Part shown: positions 40,317 to 50,010 of the stretch, piece after piece
Layout of the letters: every line of letters begins with the position of its first letter
How positions within the stretch are numbered: position 1 is the first letter of the stretch
Assembly: GCF_021431965.1 (NCBI RefSeq)
Contig: NZ_CP090370.1
Span: forward strand, 248,001-312,000
Origin: Erythrobacter sp. SDW2
GTDB taxonomy: Bacteria; Pseudomonadota; Alphaproteobacteria; Sphingomonadales; Sphingomonadaceae
Length of the DNA stretch: 64,000 nt
Direction: 5' to 3'
Program-made: the position numbers and the translations under genes
Notes under the pieces: generated by a model
Database searches by the model: none
Told to the model about the DNA's origin: nothing
What the model saw: the letters and a program-made list of their open reading frames with translations, nothing else

Positions 40317-40957
40317 GCTGGACCCGCGACGAAATGGCCGCCCGCGCCGCGCAGGAATTGCAGGATGGCTATTACGTCAACCTCGGCATCGGCATCCCGA
40401 CGCTGGTGGCGAACCATATCCCGGCAGGGATGCAGGTAACACTGCAGAGCGAGAACGGCATGCTCGGCATCGGCCCCTTCCCCTATAATGACGAGGTCGA
40501 CCCTGACCTCATCAATGCCGGCAAGCAGACCATCAGCGAACTGCCCCACAGCGCCTATTTCGACAGTGCACAAAGCTTCGCGATGATCCGTGGCGGACAC
40601 ATCGATCTGACCGTGCTCGGCGCGATGGAGGTGGCCGAGAACGGCGACATCGCCAACTGGATGATCCCCGGCAAGATGATCAAGGGCATGGGCGGTGCGA
40701 TGGACCTTGTCGCCGGGGTCAAGAAGATCATCGTGGTCATGGAGCACAATGCCAAGGACGGCAGCCCCAAGTTCATCCCCGCCTGCACCCTGCCGCTGAC
40801 CGGCCGGAACGTGGTGGACATGATCATCACCGACAAATGCGTGTTCCACCGCGCCGATCACGCCAGCCCGTTCCGGCTGATCGAACTGGCACCGGGCGTC
40901 AGCGTGGAAGACATCGCCACCAGCACGACGGCGCATTACGAGGTGGCGCTGGGCTGA
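40313..40957 (+). CDS. scoB: 3-oxoacid CoA-transferase subunit B
   Basis: A 214-residue beta subunit of SCOT-type CoA-transferase. It contains the catalytic glutamate motif [13 protein letters not shown] (SENG, about residue 48-51) and the typical [28 protein letters not shown] and HRADHASPF stretches. The ATG overlaps the stop of the HAD-like lipoprotein. Pairs with scoA. The following CaiB-type gene begins 6 bases after its stop. Confidence 0.95.
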   Translation: MSWTRDEMAARAAQELQDGYYVNLGIGIPTLVANHIPAGMQVTLQSENGMLGIGPFPYNDEVDPDLINAGKQTISELPHSAYFDSAQSFAMIRGGHIDLTVLGAMEVAENGDIANWMIPGKMIKGMGGAMDLVAGVKKIIVVMEHNAKDGSPKFIPACTLPLTGRNVVDMIITDKCVFHRADHASPFRLIELAPGVSVEDIATSTTAHYEVALG

Positions 40958-40963
40958 TCCGCC

Positions 40964-42106
40964 ATGTGGCTCGACGATCCTCGCAATCCCAATGCCCCGC
41001 TGGCCGGGCTGAAGGTGCTCGAACTCGCCCGGGTGCTGGCGGGGCCATGGGTGGGGCAGATGCTGGCCGATCTGGGCGCGGATGTGATCAAGGTCGAGGC
41101 CCCGGAGGGGGACAACACCCGTATCTGGGGCCCGCCGTGGGTCGAGCATCGGGGCGAACGGACCTCGGCCTATTACCACGCCTGCAACCGGGGGAAGCGC
41201 GGGATCGTCGCTGACTTCAGGGATGCAGATGATCTGGCGCGGGTCAGGTCGCTCGCAGGCAGCGCCGATGTGGTGCTGGAGAATTTCAAGCCCGGCGGGC
41301 TGGCGAAATTTTCGCTCGACTACGCCAGCATTGCGGCCGCCAACCCGGCGGTGGTCTATTGCTCGATCACCGGCTTCGGGCAGGACGGCCCGCGATGCAA
41401 CGAGCCCGGCTATGACTTCGTCATCCAGGCGATGAGCGGCTTCATGGCGCTGACCGGCGCGCCTGATGGCGATCCGATGAAGATGGGAGTTTCGATCAGC
41501 GATCTCACCACCGGGCTATGGGCCGCCAATGCCGTGCAGGCGGCGCTGTTGATGCGGCACCGGACCGGGATGGGCCAATGGATCGACATGAGCCTGCTCG
41601 ATTGCTCGGTCGGCCTGCTCGCCAACCAGGCGATGAACCTGTTCGCCAGCGGTACCAACCCGCCGCGAATGGGCAACGCCCATGCCCAGGTCAGCGCCTA
41701 TGGCGTGTTTCCGACCAGGGACGGCCCGGTGGTGCTGGCGCCTGCCAATGACGGACTGTTCCGCAAGTTGCTCAAGGTGCTGGGGCGGCACGACCTGCTG
41801 GGCGATGTCCGCTTCGCCGACAACGAAGGGCGCGTGATGCATCGCGCCGAGATCGACCGGCTGATCGCTGCCGAGACACAAAAGTGGCCGCGGGAGGACC
41901 TGCTGCGCGCCTGTGCCGAAGCGGCAGTGCCAGCCGGTCCGATCCAGCAGCTCGACGAAGTCTTCGCCGACCCGCAGGTGGTGGCGCGGGGCATGAAGAT
42001 CGAGCCGGGCGGAATGCCCGGGGTGCGCAGCCCGTTCCGGTTCTCGGATGCGGAACTGGCGCTGGATGCGCCGTCACCGACGCTGGGCCAACACCAGCCG
42101 GACTAG
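40964..42106 (+). CDS. CaiB/BaiF (class III) CoA-transferase
   Basis: A 380-residue family III CoA-transferase (formyl-CoA transferase fold). N-terminal PLAGLKVLELARVLAGPWVGQMLADLGADVIKVEAPEGDNTR is diagnostic. The catalytic aspartate lies in GYDFVIQAMSGFM (about residue 149) and SISDLTTGLWAANAVQAALLMRHRTGMGQW follows. Co-transcribed with scoA-scoB (6-base gap), suggesting a shared CoA-ester pathway. The acyl substrate is unknown. It converges with metK with a 2-base gap. Confidence 0.92.
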   Translation: MWLDDPRNPNAPLAGLKVLELARVLAGPWVGQMLADLGADVIKVEAPEGDNTRIWGPPWVEHRGERTSAYYHACNRGKRGIVADFRDADDLARVRSLAGSADVVLENFKPGGLAKFSLDYASIAAANPAVVYCSITGFGQDGPRCNEPGYDFVIQAMSGFMALTGAPDGDPMKMGVSISDLTTGLWAANAVQAALLMRHRTGMGQWIDMSLLDCSVGLLANQAMNLFASGTNPPRMGNAHAQVSAYGVFPTRDGPVVLAPANDGLFRKLLKVLGRHDLLGDVRFADNEGRVMHRAEIDRLIAAETQKWPREDLLRACAEAAVPAGPIQQLDEVFADPQVVARGMKIEPGGMPGVRSPFRFSDAELALDAPSPTLGQHQPD

Positions 42107-42108
42107 GC

Positions 42109-43377
42109 TCAGGCCAGCGCGACCCTGAGTTGATCCACCAGATCCGTGCGCTCCCACGGAAAGGTTTCGCCCTCGGCCTTGCGTCCGAAGTGGCCATAGG
42201 CGGCCGAGACGCGATAGATCGGCTTGTTGAGCCCCAGATGGGTGCGGATGCCACGGGGGGTCAGGCGGACGAGTTGCGGCAGGATCTGCTCGAGCTGGTC
42301 CTCCGTCACGCCGTTGGCGGTGCCATGCAGGTCGACATAGAGCGACAGCGGCTCGCTGACTCCGATGGCATAGGCAATCTGGATGGTGCAGCGGCGGGCG
42401 AGCCCGGCGGCGACCACGTTCTTGGCCAGGTAGCGGGTGATATAGGCTGCCGAACGGTCGACCTTGGTCGGATCCTTCCCGCTGAAAGCCCCGCCGCCGT
42501 GGGGTGAGGCACCGCCGTAGGTGTCGACGATGATCTTGCGCCCGGTCAGGCCAGCGTCGCCGTCCGGCCCGCCGATCTCGAACCGGCCTGTCGGGTTGAT
42601 ATGGTAGACGGTTTCAGCCGTGAGCAGTCCAGTCGGCAATACCTCGGCAATGACACCCTTCACATAGGCCACGAGCTCGGCATACTTCGCCGCATCGCCG
42701 CCCGAGTTTTTGCCATCGCTCCAAGGCATGCAGTAATCGACCGCATGCTGGGTCGAGACGACAATCGCGGTCGCTTCGACCGGCTTCTCGTTCTGGTAGC
42801 GCAGCGTGACCTGGCTCTTGGCATCGGGCTCGAGGAAGGGCGCGGTGCCATCCTTTCGGTCCTGCGCCATGCGCTGAAGGATCTTGTGGCTGTAATCGAG
42901 CGTCGCCGGCATAAGGTCCGGCGTCTCGTCGCTGGCATAGCCGAACATGATGCCTTGGTCGCCCGCGCCTTCATCCTTGTTGGAGCCTTCGACCCCGGCA
43001 TCCACGCCCTGCGCGATATGCGCGCTCTGGCCGTGCAGGTGGTTCTCGAAGGTCAGCGTTTCCCAATGGAAGCCGTCCTGCTCGTAGCCGATTTCCTTGA
43101 TCGTCTTGCGCACCGCGGCTTCGATCTCGTCGCGCGCGCCCGGTGCCCAATAGCTGTTGAACTTCCACTCTTCGCGGGTCGGATCGTACATCGGGGCGCA
43201 GCGGATTTCGCCCGACAACATCACCCGCTGCGTGGTGGTCATGGTTTCGCAGGCGACCCGCGCCTCCGGATCCTTGGCCAGCATCAGGTCGACGATGGCG
43301 TCCGAGATCTGGTCCGACACCTTGTCCGGATGGCCTTCGGAAACGCTTTCCGAGGTGAAGAGAAATTCGCTGCGCAT
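42109..43377 (-). CDS. metK: S-adenosylmethionine synthetase
   Basis: A 422-residue methionine adenosyltransferase, somewhat longer than the usual 385-400. It has [24 protein letters not shown] at the N-terminus, [15 protein letters not shown], and the P-loop-like [23 protein letters not shown] motif. A CTTAAAGAGG ribosome binding site precedes ATG 43377. Only 68 bases separate it from the end of lnt upstream; a palindrome in that gap could be its operator. It provides SAM for the several methyltransferases in the window (prmC, trmB). Confidence 0.96.
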   Translation of the reverse strand: MRSEFLFTSESVSEGHPDKVSDQISDAIVDLMLAKDPEARVACETMTTTQRVMLSGEIRCAPMYDPTREEWKFNSYWAPGARDEIEAAVRKTIKEIGYEQDGFHWETLTFENHLHGQSAHIAQGVDAGVEGSNKDEGAGDQGIMFGYASDETPDLMPATLDYSHKILQRMAQDRKDGTAPFLEPDAKSQVTLRYQNEKPVEATAIVVSTQHAVDYCMPWSDGKNSGGDAAKYAELVAYVKGVIAEVLPTGLLTAETVYHINPTGRFEIGGPDGDAGLTGRKIIVDTYGGASPHGGGAFSGKDPTKVDRSAAYITRYLAKNVVAAGLARRCTIQIAYAIGVSEPLSLYVDLHGTANGVTEDQLEQILPQLVRLTPRGIRTHLGLNKPIYRVSAAYGHFGRKAEGETFPWERTDLVDQLRVALA

Positions 43378-43411
43378 GGGGCCTCTTTAAGGGAAAAAGC
43401 GTCGATGGGGG

Positions 43412-43431
43412 ATATAAAGAAAGCTTTATGT
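43412..43431. promoter_or_regulatory. Inverted repeat upstream of metK (possible SahR-type operator)
   Basis: ATATAAAG-AAAG-CTTTATGT, an imperfect palindrome with perfect ATAAAG/CTTTAT core, in the 68-base gap between lnt and metK. The form fits a winged-helix (ArsR-type) operator; SAH-responsive SahR regulators control metK in many proteobacteria. The gap is too short and does not resemble a SAM riboswitch I can recognise. Confidence 0.4.
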
Positions 43432-43445
43432 CTTGATACGAATCT

Positions 43446-45017
43446 CTAGCTCCGCCGCCAGCGCATGGCAACCAGCGAGAGCGCCAGCAGCAACGCCGCC
43501 CAGCCGAGGCCGAGGGCATTGCCGAGCCGGGCGAACAGCGTCGGCTGCTTGGCCGGGGGAACGAGGCCGGTGAGCCGGTCACGCGCATGCATGCCGAGCG
43601 ATTGGCGGACCACGCCATCGGCATCGATCACGCCGCTGATCCCGGTGGTGGTGGCGCGAATGACCGGCAGGCCTTCCTCGATCGCGCGCATCCGGGCCTG
43701 GGCAAATTGCTGCGGCGGACCCCAGGCGCCGAACCAGCCATCGTTCGACGGGTTGAAGATGAAGTCGGGCCGGTCGGTGTCGTCGACGACGTTCCCCGAG
43801 AACACGATTTCGTAGCAGATCTGCGTACCGACCCGGCCATATTCGCCAAGGTCGAGCGTGCGCGGGCCGGGGCCTTCGCGGAATTCGATGGTGCCCGCGA
43901 CCAGTCGGCTGAGTCCCAGCGGTTCGAGCAGTTCGCGCAGCGGCAAATATTCGCCGTAAGGCACCAAGTGCGCCTTGCGATAGGAGCCGATTATCCGGCC
44001 CTTCCCGTCCAGCGCGGTGACGACATTGTAGGCTGCGGCAGCCTTGCCGTTCTCGATCTCGAGGTCGGTCGCACCGGTCAGCAGCACCGTGTCTGGACCC
44101 ATCATTGCCCCGACCCTGCGGCGGGCATAGGCCGGGTCTGCCCCGGCGGTCGTGGCGCGGTAGTAACGCGCCGGATAGCCATCGCGCAGATAGTCGGGCA
44201 TGCCCGATTCCGGCCACAGGACGATACGCTTGCCGGTCTCGCCTTGCCGGCGTTCGCTGAGGCCGGTTATGCGGACGAAGGCACGTTCGTAGAGGCGCGG
44301 ATCGGTGATGTCGTCCTGGCTGAAATCGGGCTGGGCGACGAGATAGGCACGGGTGCCCTCCATTCGCTCGCCGACAGGAAGATACATCAAGATCGCGGTC
44401 GCGATCGCCAGGAGTGCTGCGGGCACCCAGCGCCTCTCACGCAGCCACCAGACCAGCAGGCCGGCGATGACGACGCCCATGCCCGAAAGGGCATAGGTCC
44501 CGAACCACGGCAACAGCATGGCTACGCCGGGCATCGTGTCGGGCCCCAGCAGGGCAAGGCTGAACGGCCCCCATGCATAGCCGGTGAAGACCCAGGAGCG
44601 CAGCCATTCGGTGACGATCCACAGCGCCGCGAAGGCGAGGATCATCGCCAGTGGCCGGGCCTTGTCCCGCACGAGCAACCATGAGCCGAGCGCGGCCAGT
44701 GCCGGATAGACTGCAAGGTAGAACGAAAGCAGCGGCACTGCGAACCAGCCGAGGATGGCCGGCATTTCGCTCTGGTGGGTGAAAGCCGTCGCGATCCAGG
44801 CGTTGGTGGTGGTGAAATGCGCCACCCCGAACAACCAGCCGCGCAGCAGCGCTCCGCGCCATTGGCCGGATCGCGTGAGGTGAAAGACCGCAATGCCCAT
44901 CGCCAGCAGCGCGAGCGGCCACAGCTTGAGCGGCGGGTAGCCGGTAGCTGCCAGCGCGCCGAGCAGCAGGCTGGCCGATCTGGGGAAGCGATCGAGCAGA
45001 CGGTCGAGCGTCGGCAT
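43446..45017 (-). CDS. lnt: Apolipoprotein N-acyltransferase
   Basis: A 523-residue inner-membrane enzyme adding the third acyl chain to lipoproteins. It has N-terminal membrane segments (about 20-230) followed by a nitrilase domain. The catalytic triad is visible: Glu in VLWPESGMPDYL (about 261), Lys in SYRKAHLVPYGEYLP (about 334) and Cys in GTQICYEIVF (about 385). ATG 45017 has an AAAAGGTG ribosome binding site; the upstream ATG at 45059 does not. It lies downstream of DUF4167 and upstream of metK in the same direction. Confidence 0.95.
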   Translation of the reverse strand: MPTLDRLLDRFPRSASLLLGALAATGYPPLKLWPLALLAMGIAVFHLTRSGQWRGALLRGWLFGVAHFTTTNAWIATAFTHQSEMPAILGWFAVPLLSFYLAVYPALAALGSWLLVRDKARPLAMILAFAALWIVTEWLRSWVFTGYAWGPFSLALLGPDTMPGVAMLLPWFGTYALSGMGVVIAGLLVWWLRERRWVPAALLAIATAILMYLPVGERMEGTRAYLVAQPDFSQDDITDPRLYERAFVRITGLSERRQGETGKRIVLWPESGMPDYLRDGYPARYYRATTAGADPAYARRRVGAMMGPDTVLLTGATDLEIENGKAAAAYNVVTALDGKGRIIGSYRKAHLVPYGEYLPLRELLEPLGLSRLVAGTIEFREGPGPRTLDLGEYGRVGTQICYEIVFSGNVVDDTDRPDFIFNPSNDGWFGAWGPPQQFAQARMRAIEEGLPVIRATTTGISGVIDADGVVRQSLGMHARDRLTGLVPPAKQPTLFARLGNALGLGWAALLLALSLVAMRWRRS

Positions 45018-45051
45018 CACCTTTTCCCGATGTTCTGCTCCACCCGAAGGA

Positions 45052-45756
45052 TCAGCCAACCGCGCTCAGCGTCTCGCTGTCGCCATCGTCGGCAACAGGG
45101 CGGCGACGGCGGCGCGGCTTGGCCGGTGCCTCGCTGTCTTCTGCAGCAGCTGCAATTGACGGCGGCAGCACCGCAGCATCGATCTCGCCTTCGACCCCGC
45201 GCGGGCCTTCGTTGTTGCGCCCTTCGTTGCGCCCTTCGTTTCTGGGCTTGCGGGCACGGCGATTGCGCTGGCGCTCGGCGCGTGCAGCCTCGGCGGCCTC
45301 GCGGTCGTCCTCGCCGATGTCGCCGTCCTCCTCGGATTCGTCGCTTTCGTCGCGCCGATCGTCGTTGTCACCGCGGCGCGAATTACGCCCCTCACCCCGG
45401 TTATCGCGGCGTGAGCGGCGATTGTCCTCGCCGTCCTCGTCCTCGTCCTCGTCGTCGCGGTCATTGCCACGCTCGGCGTCGCGCTTGGCGCGTTGTTCGT
45501 CCTGGCGGGCCTTGTTGTCGGCGATGACGCGGAAATAATGGTCCGCGAACTGCAGGTAGTATTCCATCTGCACGCGGTCGCCATTGTGCTGGGCGTCCTG
45601 CGCCAGCTTCTTGTACTTGTCGAGCAGCTGGGGGGCATTGCCCCGCGCCCGGCTGTCGATGCGGTTGGCATTGTTGCCGCCACCGCCGCCACCGCCGCCC
45701 TGGTTGCGATTGCCGCGACCGCGCCGGCGGTTGTTGTTATTCCGGTTCTGGTTCAA
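45052..45756 (-). CDS. DUF4167 domain-containing protein
   Basis: An approximately 234-residue alphaproteobacterial protein. The conserved DUF4167 core is RIDSRARGNAPQLLDKYKKLAQDAQHNGDRVQMEYYLQFADHYFRVIAD, preceded by an Asn/Arg/Gly-rich N-terminus and followed by about 150 disordered residues rich in Arg, Asp, Glu, and Asn repeats, ending KPRRRRRPV. I choose a TTG at 45756 (LNQNRNNNN) because family members start this way and an AGGAAGAG ribosome binding site lies 6 bases upstream. ATGs at 45873 and 45909 would add unrelated residues overlapping the gap to prmC. Possibly RNA-binding by charge; function unknown. Confidence 0.75.
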   Translation of the reverse strand: MNQNRNNNNRRRGRGNRNQGGGGGGGGNNANRIDSRARGNAPQLLDKYKKLAQDAQHNGDRVQMEYYLQFADHYFRVIADNKARQDEQRAKRDAERGNDRDDEDEDEDGEDNRRSRRDNRGEGRNSRRGDNDDRRDESDESEEDGDIGEDDREAAEAARAERQRNRRARKPRNEGRNEGRNNEGPRGVEGEIDAAVLPPSIAAAAEDSEAPAKPRRRRRPVADDGDSETLSAVG

Positions 45757-45934
45757 GGAATACTCTTCCTCATCTGTCGGGGTATTTTCATCCCGTTTGG
45801 CGCCCGGGCGATATGCCCCGGGCCGCAGCCCCTCATCTGCTGTGAGGGCAAGCGCGAAGGCGCTCGCACACATCTGCAAATGTTGGATCAAGACCGGGGA
45901 GAGCACCATGCAATCCGCAGGTCTTGGGCTAGAG

Positions 45935-46786
45935 TTAGCCCTTGATTCGCCCTTTGCCAAGCCCAAAGCGCAGAATCATTCCCCGAGAACGCCCGGCGAG
46001 ATCGCGTTTCAGCTCCGATTCGGCCCCGCATTCGGCGGCAATCTGCGCTACCGATTCGGCTTGGGATGCGCCGATTTCCAGCACCGCCACCCCGCCCGGC
46101 AACAAAAGGCTGGACAGTTGCGGGATCAGTGCGCGGTAGTCGTCAAGCCCCCCCTTTCCGGCAAACAGTGCCGCAGTCGGTTCGTAGTCGCGCACGGACC
46201 GATCGAGCAGGGCATCGGCCTCGACATAGGGCGGGTTGGCGATGACCAGGTCGAACTGGCCGAGGTCGTCGGCCCAGCCGGCTTCGTGCCAGTTGGCGTG
46301 GACAATCCGCGCACGGTCCGCCACGCTCAGCCGCGCCGCATTGGCCGCAGCCACCGCCACCGCGCCGAGCGAGGCATCGATCCCGACACCGCTAGCGAGG
46401 GGTCGTTCGGCCAAGAGGGTGAGCAGCAAGGCGCCCGATCCTGTCCCGCAATCGAGCACGCAGGCGTCCTCAGGCATCACGGCCAGAGCCGCTTCGACCA
46501 CCTGCTCGCTGTCGCTGCGCGGGATCAGTACATCGGGCGTGACGATGAAGCAGCGGCCGAAGAACTCCTGTTCGCCCGTGATATAGGCCAGCGGCTCGTG
46601 GGCGATGCGACGCGCGACCAGCGCTTCGAAGCCGTCGGGCACCGCATCGTGCTGACGCTTCAGCAGCATGTCCGAACGCGATACGCCCAGCGCATGGGCC
46701 ATCAGGAATTCGGCATCGAGGCGGGCGGTGTCGCTTGTCGCGGCAAGGCGCTCCGCGCCTGCGCGGAGGGCGTCAGCGACGCTCAC
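45935..46786 (-). CDS. prmC: Release factor glutamine methyltransferase
   Basis: A 283-residue HemK-type N5-glutamine methyltransferase that modifies the GGQ Gln of release factors. Key motifs are [16 protein letters not shown] (SAM loop) and the catalytic [14 protein letters not shown] (NPPY). [27 protein letters not shown] is typical of the N-terminal side. The start overlaps prfA's stop by 4 bases, so its substrate and enzyme are translationally coupled. Confidence 0.95.
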   Translation of the reverse strand: MSVADALRAGAERLAATSDTARLDAEFLMAHALGVSRSDMLLKRQHDAVPDGFEALVARRIAHEPLAYITGEQEFFGRCFIVTPDVLIPRSDSEQVVEAALAVMPEDACVLDCGTGSGALLLTLLAERPLASGVGIDASLGAVAVAAANAARLSVADRARIVHANWHEAGWADDLGQFDLVIANPPYVEADALLDRSVRDYEPTAALFAGKGGLDDYRALIPQLSSLLLPGGVAVLEIGASQAESVAQIAAECGAESELKRDLAGRSRGMILRFGLGKGRIKG

Positions 46787-47850
46787 CCCTCCATCGCCGC
46801 CAGCCGTTTCGCCTCGTCCTCGGCGATCAGCGTATCGACCAGTTCCCCCAGCCCCGGTCCGGCCAGAATCTCGTTGAGCTTGTGCAGGGTCAGACCGATC
46901 CGGTGGTCGGTCACGCGGCCTTGCGGAAAGTTGTAGGTGCGGATGCGTTCGGAGCGGTCGCCGCTGCCGACCATCGCCTTGCGCGCCTCGGCCTCGGCGC
47001 CCTGAGTCGCCTCGCGCTGCGCCTCGTAGAGCCGCGCGCGCAGGACCTGCATCGCCTTTTCCTTGTTCTTGTGCTGACTGCGCCCGTCCTGGCAGGTCAC
47101 CACCGTGCCCGTGGGCAAGTGGGTGATACGCACAGCGGAGTCGGTGGTGTTGACGTGCTGACCGCCCGCGCCGCTGGCACGATAGACGTCGATCTTGAGG
47201 TCCTTGTCCTCGATCCGGATATCGACCTCGTCGGGCTCGGGCAGCACCGCCACCGTTGCCGCGCTGGTATGGATGCGTCCGCCGCTTTCGGTCACCGGCA
47301 CACGCTGGACGCGGTGGACCCCGCTCTCGAACTTGAGCTTGGCGAAGACCCCGTTGCCGGTGACATTGGCGACCACTTCCTTGAAGCCGCCGATGTCGCT
47401 GGCGTTCATGCTGATTGGCTCGACCTTCCAGCCCTGCTCGGCGGCGTAGCGTTCGTACATGCGATAGAGATCGGCCGCGAACAGTGCCGCCTCGTCGCCG
47501 CCGGTCCCGGCGCGGATTTCCAGCATCGCCGGCTTGGCATCGGCGCTGTCGCGCGGAAGCATGGCGACGGCGAGCTGGCGTTCGAGTTCGGGCAGCTCCT
47601 CGCGGATCTTCGCCAGCTCATCCTCGGCGATGGCCTTGAACTCGGGGTCCTCGCGCATGGCCTCGAGCGCCAGCACTTCCTCGCGCATGGCGGCGACGAG
47701 GCCGGCGGCTTTGGCCACCGGCTCCAGCTCGGCATAATCGCGGCTGGCCTGGACAAAGGCCTCGCCCTCGAGCGTACCCGAAGCCATCCGCGCTTCGAGC
47801 TCGGCGAAGCGATGGGCGATCTGGTCAAGGCGTTCGGCGGGGATGGTCAC
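46783..47850 (-). CDS. prfA: Peptide chain release factor 1
   Basis: A 355-residue class I release factor. The catalytic GGQ motif is in [26 protein letters not shown] (about residue 230) and the PxT anticodon-mimic [13 protein letters not shown] region is present. [20 protein letters not shown] is diagnostic of RF1/RF2. Next gene is prmC, overlapping by 4 bases. The upstream gap to hisS holds the nested repeat cluster. Confidence 0.97.
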   Translation of the reverse strand: MTIPAERLDQIAHRFAELEARMASGTLEGEAFVQASRDYAELEPVAKAAGLVAAMREEVLALEAMREDPEFKAIAEDELAKIREELPELERQLAVAMLPRDSADAKPAMLEIRAGTGGDEAALFAADLYRMYERYAAEQGWKVEPISMNASDIGGFKEVVANVTGNGVFAKLKFESGVHRVQRVPVTESGGRIHTSAATVAVLPEPDEVDIRIEDKDLKIDVYRASGAGGQHVNTTDSAVRITHLPTGTVVTCQDGRSQHKNKEKAMQVLRARLYEAQREATQGAEAEARKAMVGSGDRSERIRTYNFPQGRVTDHRIGLTLHKLNEILAGPGLGELVDTLIAEDEAKRLAAMEG

Positions 47851-47871
47851 AAGTTACTTTCTACATTCGTC

Positions 47872-47972
47872 ATCCCGGCCTTGCCTGCCCCTGCGAAGGC
47901 AGGGGAGCCGGGATCCCGCTCTTCTTCTATCCCGCCGCGAGAGGAAGCGGGACCCCGGATCAAGTCCGGGGT
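47872..47972. repeat. Nested palindromic repeat cluster between prfA and hisS
   Basis: Outer ATCCCGGC (47872-47879) / GCCGGGAT (47907-47914) encloses inner CCCCTGC-GAAG-GCAGGGG (47888-47905). Further along is ACCCCGGA-TCAAG-TCCGGGGT (47952-47972), whose inner 19 bases are the reverse complement of the unit at 19466-19484. The 146-base gap is almost fully made of repeats. Confidence 0.85.
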
Positions 47973-47996
47973 GACGTCAAGCGTGTAAGCAATCAA

Positions 47997-49382
47997 TCAT
48001 TTCACACCCAGTGTCGGACGAGAGTGAAAGTACCCCGATATCGTATGGCGATTGGATGGGTCACCGTCGATTGAAGCCAACTGGTCTTCCAACATCGCCA
48101 GCTTCACTTGCTCGATGGCATCCATTTCCAACTCGGGGGAGAATTCCAGAACCCTTTGCTCACCGGTCTCTAGGTTCTTCAGTTCAATCTGCGCACTGGC
48201 CCAGCGTTCGGCATCGACAAAGATGACGTGAGTCGCGCCGGAAGCATTTGCTTTTTGCAGCCGCTTTTTCATGTTTCCCTTGAAACTGATATCAGCCGGA
48301 ATCCCTTCCAGGCGGCAGTATTGCGTTGCCAAGCACGCCGCTGATTCAGCATCTGCGTTGACGGGAATGACAACCACTGAGCCTATTGCACCTACACGCT
48401 GTGGGACCTCCCCCACCAACATCGCCAGCCGCTCGATCCCGGCAGCCCAGCCGACCGCAGGCGTCGGCGCGCCGCCGAGGCTTTCCATCAGGCCGTCGTA
48501 GCGCCCGCCGCCGAGGATGGTGCTCTGGCTGCCGAGCTTGCCTGCCGCCTCGCTGCCCTCATCGGGGATGAACTCGAACGCGGTGTGGCGGTAATAGTCG
48601 AGGCCACGCACCAGGCTTTCGGCGCGGACCCACTTCACGCCCGCAGCATCCAGCCCGCTGGTGACAGCCTCGAAAAAACTGCGCGCCTCGTCAGTCAGGA
48701 AGTCGTCGATCCGAGGTGCGGCTTCGGCAATCCTGCGGTCAGTGGGATCCTTGGAATCCAGAATTCGAAGTGGGTTCTGCTTCAGTCGTAGCGCGGACTC
48801 ATCAGACAAGTTCAAAACATGGTCGTCAAAGTAGTCGATCAGCGCCGCGCGCCACGCGCTACGGGTCTCGCCGTCGCCCAGCGTGTTGAGGTGCAGCGTC
48901 ACGCCGGTAATGCCCAGCTCGCGGATGACCTGGTCGGCCATCGCCAGCAGCTCGACATCGGCCTGCGGTTCGGCCGCGCCGATGATCTCGGCGTCGATCT
49001 GGTGGAACTGGCGATAGCGGCCTTTCTGCGGGCGCTCGTAACGGAACAGCGGGCCATGGGTCGCGACCTTCAGCGGCGCGTGCTGCTGCCAGCCGTTGGT
49101 CAGGTATGCGCGGGCGATCCCGGCGGTGAATTCGGGGCGCAGGGTCAGGCTCTCGTCGCCCCGGTCGAGGAAGGAGTACATTTCCTTCGACACCACGTCG
49201 GTCGTCTCGCCAATCGCGCGGCTGAACACTTCGGTCTTCTCGAACACCGGCATTTCGACCCGGCGGAAGCGATAGAGCTTGCGCACGCGCTCGAAGGTTT
49301 CGACCACGAAGGCGAAGGCCTCGGCATCGGCGCCGAAGATATCCTGGGTGCCGCGGATTGCTTGCGGGGTGTTCTTGCTCAT
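47997..49382 (-). CDS. hisS: Histidyl-tRNA synthetase
   Basis: A 461-residue class II synthetase charging tRNA-His. Motif 2 is [22 protein letters not shown], the histidine-specific motif is [15 protein letters not shown], and motif 3 is [14 protein letters not shown]; the C-terminal anticodon-binding domain (about 340-430) follows. The C-terminus is extended ([21 protein letters not shown]). Base composition is mosaic: the 3' 400 bases and a patch near 48700-48830 are much less GC-rich than the remainder. ATG 49382 is preferred ([17 protein letters not shown]). It converges with nothing and is divergent from ppa. Confidence 0.95.
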   Translation of the reverse strand: MSKNTPQAIRGTQDIFGADAEAFAFVVETFERVRKLYRFRRVEMPVFEKTEVFSRAIGETTDVVSKEMYSFLDRGDESLTLRPEFTAGIARAYLTNGWQQHAPLKVATHGPLFRYERPQKGRYRQFHQIDAEIIGAAEPQADVELLAMADQVIRELGITGVTLHLNTLGDGETRSAWRAALIDYFDDHVLNLSDESALRLKQNPLRILDSKDPTDRRIAEAAPRIDDFLTDEARSFFEAVTSGLDAAGVKWVRAESLVRGLDYYRHTAFEFIPDEGSEAAGKLGSQSTILGGGRYDGLMESLGGAPTPAVGWAAGIERLAMLVGEVPQRVGAIGSVVVIPVNADAESAACLATQYCRLEGIPADISFKGNMKKRLQKANASGATHVIFVDAERWASAQIELKNLETGEQRVLEFSPELEMDAIEQVKLAMLEDQLASIDGDPSNRHTISGYFHSRPTLGVK

Positions 49383-49475
49383 GCGGGCGCAGTTAGGCGG
49401 TTGCCGCATGTTTCGCAATCGGCCACGCGAAACCCCTTTCGCAGGTGCAGCATAGCGGGTAAGGCGCGCGCCACT

Positions 49476-50009
49476 ATGGACATCAGCAAGATCCCCGTCG
49501 GCGACAACCCGCCCGAGAGCCTCAACGTCATCATCGAAGTGCCGACCGGCGGCGAGCCGGTGAAATACGAGTTCGACAAGGCGTCAGGCGCGCTGTTCGT
49601 CGACCGCATCCTCCACACGCCGATGCGCTATCCGGCCAACTACGGCTTCGTGCCGCACACGCTGTCGGACGATGGCGACCCGATCGATGCGCTGGTGATC
49701 AGCCGCAGCCCGTTCATCCCCGGCTGCGTCGTGCGCGCCCGGCCGATAGGTGTTCTCCACCTCGAAGACGAGCATGGCGGCGACGAGAAGCTGATCTGCG
49801 TGCCCGTCGACTCGACCTTCCCCTATTACTCGGACGTCGGCGAGCGCAAGGACCTGCCCTCGATCGTGCTGCAGCAGATCGAGCACTTCTTCACCCACTA
49901 CAAGGACCTCGAGGTCGAGAAATGGGTGCGGGTCGGCAAGTGGGGCGACGCCGAGGAAGCCCGCCGGATGGTGGTCGAAGCGATCGAGCGCTACCGCGCG
50001 GGCAACTGA
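49476..50009 (+). CDS. ppa: Inorganic pyrophosphatase
   Basis: A 177-residue family I soluble pyrophosphatase that hydrolyses PPi to drive biosynthesis. It has the metal-binding [12 protein letters not shown] (D-x-D-x-x-D, about residue 66), [26 protein letters not shown], and the conserved ENPEKW-type [16 protein letters not shown]. The ATG 49476 follows a GGGTAAGG-containing leader. It stands alone, divergent from hisS and convergent with the BON-MscS gene (1-base gap). Confidence 0.97.
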   Translation: MDISKIPVGDNPPESLNVIIEVPTGGEPVKYEFDKASGALFVDRILHTPMRYPANYGFVPHTLSDDGDPIDALVISRSPFIPGCVVRARPIGVLHLEDEHGGDEKLICVPVDSTFPYYSDVGERKDLPSIVLQQIEHFFTHYKDLEVEKWVRVGKWGDAEEARRMVVEAIERYRAGN

Positions 50010-50010
50010 G

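Noticed and set aside
43378-43445. SAM riboswitch before metK
   Set aside because: Only 68 bases are available and they do not contain the conserved pairing or loops of the SAM-I, SAM-II or SAM/SAH types as far as I can tell; a DNA operator fits better.
45757-45966. N-terminal extension of the DUF4167 protein
   Set aside because: Runs into the end of prmC, is unlike known family starts, and a ribosome binding site precedes the TTG at 45756.
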